The position numbers and the translations under genes were made by a program. A stretch of DNA of 31,670 nucleotides, taken from Apostichopus californicus. Taxonomy: Eukaryota > Echinodermata > Holothuroidea > Aspidochirotida > Stichopodidae. Shown here one piece after another: positions 28,301-31,670 of this stretch (position 1 is the stretch's first letter; the number at the start of each line of letters is the position of its first letter). The notes beneath the pieces are model-generated. The model did no database searches, was not told the origin of the DNA, and saw only the letters and a program-made list of their open reading frames with translations. The DNA lies in assembly GCA_020650975.1 (NCBI GenBank), contig JAIPMN010001354.1, positions 9,326 through 40,995 on the forward strand, in the 5' to 3' direction.

Positions 28301-30186
28301 AGTCTGTAAGACTTGTAAGCTGCACTACAAGCATTTGAGTCCTGTTCAGTTAAAAGTTAAAACTTAGTGAAGCTTTGACAAGTTGTAGTTCACAGGTTTG
28401 TGTCCTTAAAATAATTAGATAAAATTATTAGTAAATTATCCTGAATCCAAAACTAAACAGCATGAACTCTAAGTGGTAAGTAAGTCAACATTAGTGAGGA
28501 GTTTATATATGCATGGTATGATAGTCTTAAGCTGTGTAAAGATTTTACACAATTTTGGTGTCGTTCATAGTTCATTTATAAAGGTCACGTGGGGTCAAAC
28601 CTTGAAACCCTTGTAAACATGATATCCCCAGATAAGAAGTCCATTGGCTCTCAAATTTTGCATGTGGCTTATTGTTTTGGTGGAGGTCAAATGTCAAGAC
28701 TTACAAATTTGTGTATTTGACTATTTGCAGACTAGTCCTTTGAAGCAAAGTATGCTAAATATTCTAAATTTTCTGTATTTGGTTACTTGCAGACTGGCAT
28801 TAGACATGATCTGTAAGACTCACAAATTTGAATCCTTGCAGTCTAGCCCTTGAGTCAACAGATAAAAGAGTTCTCAATATTTTGTCTTAACTACCTTGCA
28901 GACTAGCCTTAGAAACCATGTATAAGGGTTTCAGAGGGATGGCCGCAGACGATGACGACCCTCACGAGAGGCGGAGAAGAGCCATCGAGACCACGTCCTG
29001 GTTCGTCCTGTCACTGCTCCTCGCAATGTTTCTGCCAAATATTCAGGTGGTCATCTCGCCAATCGGTGGATTGGCCGCCGTCTTCATCTTCGTCTTTCCA
29101 GGTAATGTAAAGTATTCTTTCCAATGTTTTTACTAAACATGTGATTGTCAAGAAAAGTACTTCGAGAAAATGAAAAAAGTCTGAAGGATGAAAAAATTGA
29201 CTGTTATCTGGTGGGTCATACAGGGTGGCCTTTGGATAAGGGTCAACAGTAGTAAAGTTGACTGAGATTGACAGTGATATCACATTTTTGATTCCTGCCC
29301 GAAGGTTCAGGGAATCTGCGTGTGTAAATGTGCAACCAAAAGTCCGCAACCAAAAGTCAGAATTTATTTATACTTGGTTTCAATATGTTGATAGATAACG
29401 GGTACATGGTAATATATGTTCAAGTTGATATTATGCATATTTATTAGGGGGCGGGGCTTAAGTTAATTTTGCTAAAAATAGCTTGTAAGTTACATGGTTA
29501 ATTAACATATTTAGTAGGTAGGTCCACAGTCAGTGAAAGAACCTTGCCCATCAATTTAATCGACAATGAGGAAAGCTTGGGATTATAATCTCAATTGGCA
29601 AGGAATCACAATTTAAGCCCACTGGCTTTCTGGTAAAGTTACTCTGTGGTTTATGACAGAAATATGCCTCATATTTGCACAAATTAGATATTTCCCTCTG
29701 TTCTCACTCACCCGTCTCCTAGCAACCTCAGCAATCTCTCTATCGAGTGAACCGGTAAAAATCTGACCACATGACCCTCCCAGTGACCGTTCACTCCCGG
29801 TCAACGAACCCTTTCTCTCTTTCTCTCTCCCTTGTTCTCTCTGTCTTTCCTCCTCCTTTACACTCGTTGCAAATATCAATGAAGACCACAGACAACCTGT
29901 AATCGCATTATTATTTTTATTTATGAAATTTTTTCCATACTTTTACCTAAAATTTAAAAGCCAATTTTTTTTCCCTCTTCCCTCCCTCCTTGCAGGTCTC
30001 TGCTTCTTACAGTTCATCTTCAAGCATTCCGCAACCTCAGAGAGGAAGAGACAGTACCTAATCGCCGCGGCGATTGCATTTGTGGCTATCGGAACTTTCA
30101 TCTTCGGAACCAGCGTGACTCAGTCGGTCATGGACGACATCTCCGGACAATCCCTAGCACAATGTGTCAACGAGGCTACACCCTAA
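19357..30186 (+). CDS. SLC38A7: SLC38A7-type sodium-coupled neutral amino acid transporter, 7 coding exons
   Basis: A multipass transporter of the AAAP family; human SNAT7 exports glutamine and asparagine from lysosomes. Exons: 19357-19617, 21454-21652, 23091-23226, 24802-24958, 27601-27863, 28902-29101, 29996-30186. All introns are GT-AG with matching phases; total 1407 nt, 468 residues, against 462 in human SLC38A7. Visible: a cytosolic N-terminus (1-50) with an acidic dileucine motif ENVSLL (27-32); [18 protein letters not shown] (55-72) in the first membrane segment; a second near 80-103; GDQTD ending the third (about 118-150); membrane stretches near 176-195, 200-218 and 236-258 ([18 protein letters not shown], split between exons 4 and 5); [15 protein letters not shown] ending in exon 6; an ERRRR loop; [28 protein letters not shown]; and a last segment near 430-450. 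ATG 19357 is the first in its frame; the CDS ends at TAA 30184-30186. SLC38A8 is the main alternative, but the match to SLC38A7 looked closer. Confidence 0.94.
19636..20040 (+). repeat. tRNA-derived SINE, full-length looking, in SLC38A7 intron 1
   Basis: GGTCAAGTGGTTAAGGC (19652-19668) is a pol III A box and GGTTCGAACCC (19695-19705) a perfect B box. A central block with TTGTGTCCTTGGGCAAGGCA (19724-19743) is a common core in marine-invertebrate SINEs. The 3' end reads GGCGCTATATAAATG and a (TGAT)n tail (about 20018-20040). The cloverleaf beyond the two boxes is poor, so it is not a tRNA gene. I did not assign a family. Confidence 0.85.
20520..20790 (-). repeat. Possible LINE/SINE 3'-end fragment, antisense
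   Basis: An A-rich plus-strand stretch starts with AT-rich simple sequence and AAAGTGCTATTATC, then TGCTCAAGAACACTGTACA. This resembles the antisense 3' untranslated end of an L2/CR1-like element and, loosely, the start of the LINE fragment at 22190. There is no coding support. Confidence 0.3.
22190..22625 (-). mobile_element. 3' end of a non-LTR retrotransposon (LINE), truncated
   Basis: On the minus strand, 22607-22389 encodes a reverse-transcriptase C-terminus with [21 protein letters not shown], followed by a Lys-rich end and a stop. The 'RAF..-APRLWN-LP' block is characteristic of the ORF2 C-terminus of CR1/L2/Jockey-type elements. The following A/T-rich part down to about 22190, with AAAGTGCTTTGAGATGTCC, looks like the 3' UTR ending in TA simple repeats. 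Upstream sequence (22626-22900) shows no further reverse transcriptase, so the copy is 5'-truncated. It lies antisense in SLC38A7 intron 2. Confidence 0.75.
23470..23665 (+). repeat. Long C/T-rich tract in SLC38A7 intron 3
   Basis: About 200 bp of nearly pure pyrimidine on the plus strand, with ctc, tttgtctt and cct blocks. It keeps two overlapping frames open (Leu-, Ser- and Phe-rich), which is a composition effect. It contains many possible pyrimidine tracts but no matching exon. Confidence 0.7.
23994..24266 (+). repeat. Two-copy 135-bp tandem duplication in SLC38A7 intron 3
   Basis: Copy 1 starts at ATAAACCAGCC (23994) and copy 2 at the same string at 24129. They match over the full 135 bp with only scattered substitutions (for example cacattgg/cacgttgg, gcacaaaagg/gcataagagg). 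No coding function is seen. The level of identity points to a recent event compared with the other repeats. Confidence 0.95.
26490..27290 (+). repeat. 28-bp minisatellite (tgtgtttgatttaggatata type), about 28 copies, SLC38A7 intron 4
   Basis: The unit is TGTGTTTGATTTAGG followed by ATATACTAGAATA, with variants ATAAACTAGAA, ATACTCGAA and ATTTG. About 28 clean copies run head to tail; degenerate copies reach from about 26390 to 27470. A residual 'atatgtgtttgatta' is present at 27545-27559, inside the acceptor region of exon 5. Every unit contains GATTTAG, a weak acceptor-like string on the sense strand. Confidence 0.97.
27322..27375. repeat. Near-perfect inverted repeat at the edge of the minisatellite
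   Basis: The left arm 27322-27342 and right arm 27356-27375 pair along their whole length with a single extra A on the left (aatcaaaacattacaa against the inverse of ttgtaatgtttgatt). The loop is 13 bases. It interrupts the degenerate end of the 28-bp array. Confidence 0.9.
28721..28912 (+). repeat. Four tandem copies of the exon 6 acceptor of SLC38A7
   Basis: A 'ttgcag-actagccctt' type string occurs with AG ending at 28730, 28792, 28841 and 28901. The last is the real acceptor of coding exon 6. Each upstream copy, if used in the incoming phase, would start with (R/S)L(V/A)L as the real exon does (RLALETM), but soon reaches a stop: TGA after 4, 20 and 16 or so codons. Spacing is 62, 49 and 60 bp. 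A second shared string, agact(t/c)acaaatttg, appears at 28697 and 28817. Confidence 0.8.
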
Positions 30187-31670
30187 CAGACTATTTATCT
30201 CAAGGAATTTATTCTTTCAATTTTAGAAATATGCAGCAAGATTAGCGAACAAAATAGCAGATATTTTTTACCTTAGAGGCCTGGCCGGGGAGAGGGTAAC
30301 TTCAGTAACTTTTAAGTCATCTTCAAGGCCCTTGAAAATCTAAAACTTATTTTGACAAGATGTGTGAAAATGTGACAGTCACAGCTAGATAACGCAAACG
30401 GTAATCCACTAAAGCCAATTGACAACTCCATCTCATTTTATTGTCGCTGTTTCCAAATATTTTACTGCAGGTCCCTTGCTGTTTTTGGTTTGAAATGTTC
30501 TTTAGCTTTCTTATGAAAATGATCGTCAAAAGCCTGTGATGTCATCATTACACGTGTTCTCTCCATAAATTTTAACATTTCTTTCTTGGAGAAACTATTT
30601 CAGGTTTTCTCCATGAAAATATGACAAGAAATTTTAAGCACACCGTCGAAATGTAATGTGCGTTTGCACACAAAATGCCACGTTTTGTATTCTGCATTAG
30701 TTGAAAAGTACATTTGAAAGTAAGCGAGGGCAGTTTGGGTTTAGTTGTACAGATTATGTTACTCGATCTTTACTGGTGCCAGATATGTCTATGAAACTTC
30801 ACCAATCTTTTAAGAGAGTTACATCTTCGAGGCAAATTTGTTACTCAAAATGTTTTTGTTTTTTTTTCACATCTCAGTGAGTTTTTTTTAATATTATGAT
30901 CTGCCATGGGAATATGCTCTTAAATGTGCAAAGGTTATGATATATATCAAATACTTAAGTACCTACTTAAGTACGCAATATTTATTTTGTTATGATGGAA
31001 AACAATAGCCTACAGTATAGGAATATTCTCTTAAATGTGCAAAGGTTATGATATATATCAAGTACTTTAGTACGCAATATTTATTTTGTTAAGATGGAAA
31101 CAATAGCCTACAGTATTGTCTTTAATAGAAGTTTGACACATAATATAATTTTTAGATGGTGTTATTTCATTCTTGCCATAAAGCATTCCTTACTATAGCT
31201 TTTAGTAAAAATTAGCATTAATTAAAGTTGGAATAATTCCATTGATAATGATATAAATATCGCATTGATCTACTTGATTGTATTTAGTGATAGTGTTTTT
31301 CACAGATGAGGAATGAGAGTGGATGGAGGAGTTGGGCATGATGAGGGGAGGGTCGGGGAGGGGGGAGGAGGAGGAGCAGAACTTTGTCACACATTTTCTG
31401 ATAGGAGTATATGTTGGAAAGGGATGTCTTTTTGTTCTTGGTGACATTTTCAGTGCCTGTGAGAGATAACTTTGCCCACTCCTCTACATATTGGCCTACC
31501 TCCCTCTCCTCGTCTCTGAAGCAGGATGGTTCGTTTTGCCCCTGTCCTCTCTAATTGTTGTTTTTTTTTTTTTAGATTCTGTTTGTGATGTTCTTAAAAT
31601 ACTCCTCCATTATATATTTGTATATTTTTTGTTAAGGGTTCGGCATATATTTCAATGTGACGCAGTTAAT
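30187..31670 (+). other. 3' flank / probable 3' UTR of SLC38A7
   Basis: No coding exon recognised. An ATTAAA at 31221-31226 is the only poly(A)-like signal I noticed; its use is unproven. The region contains the tandem duplication at 30909-31115 and a G-rich run at about 31340-31376. Confidence 0.45.
30909..31115 (+). repeat. Two-copy tandem duplication of about 111 bp downstream of SLC38A7
   Basis: GGAATATgCTCTTAAATGTG at 30909 recurs as GGAATATtCTCTTAAATGTG at 31020. Both copies carry 'caaaggttatgatatatatc', 'gtacgcaatatttatttt' and 'caatagcctacagtat'. Copy 1 has an additional internal 'acttaagtac' repeat, making it longer. Identity is high outside that insertion. Confidence 0.95.

Noticed and set aside
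29613-29879. Minus-strand Arg/Glu-rich frame in SLC38A7 intron 6
   Set aside because: It is antisense to a CT-rich stretch and has no recognised domain or splice context.

Overview
The window is eukaryotic, animal-type DNA: AT-rich, intron-rich and full of decayed retroelements, SINE-like repeats and minisatellites. It carries two conserved metazoan genes whose coding exons can be joined by GT-AG introns with consistent phase. The repeat types and protein flavour suggest a marine invertebrate deuterostome, perhaps an echinoderm; that placement is an inference from general character and was not tested by a search.

Layout. 1-3128: a broken Ty1/copia-type pol relic (about 292-1545), a tRNA-derived SINE head on the minus strand (2131-2196), and the 3' flank of the first gene. 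3129-11440, minus strand: RNMT, the mRNA cap guanine-N7 methyltransferase, in eight coding exons giving 465 residues. Its introns hold a 10-bp satellite and a TTAA-flanked inverted-repeat element. 11441-19356: a divergent intergenic or 5'-untranslated region of about 7.9 kb with a 10-N assembly gap inside a false-looking duplication, a SINE 3' tail, a perfect short hairpin, and a fold-back repeat structure (about 15571-16826) around a GC-rich minisatellite. 19357-30186, plus strand: an SLC38A7-type (SNAT7-like) amino acid transporter in seven coding exons giving 468 residues. Its introns hold a SINE right behind the first donor, a LINE 3' end, a 135-bp tandem duplication, a roughly 28-copy 28-bp minisatellite with an embedded hairpin, and a run of duplicated splice acceptors. 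30187-31670: 3' flank with a 111-bp tandem duplication.

The two genes are head-to-head but work in unrelated processes: nuclear mRNA cap methylation, and, if it behaves like human SNAT7, lysosomal export of glutamine and asparagine. Nothing in the sequence suggests a shared pathway. I found no operon, CRISPR array, RNA gene or new multi-gene system. The best leads are structural: the acidic C-terminal tail on RNMT, the duplicated acceptors in front of SLC38A7 exon 6, the minisatellite that reaches into the exon 5 acceptor, and the fold-back element.
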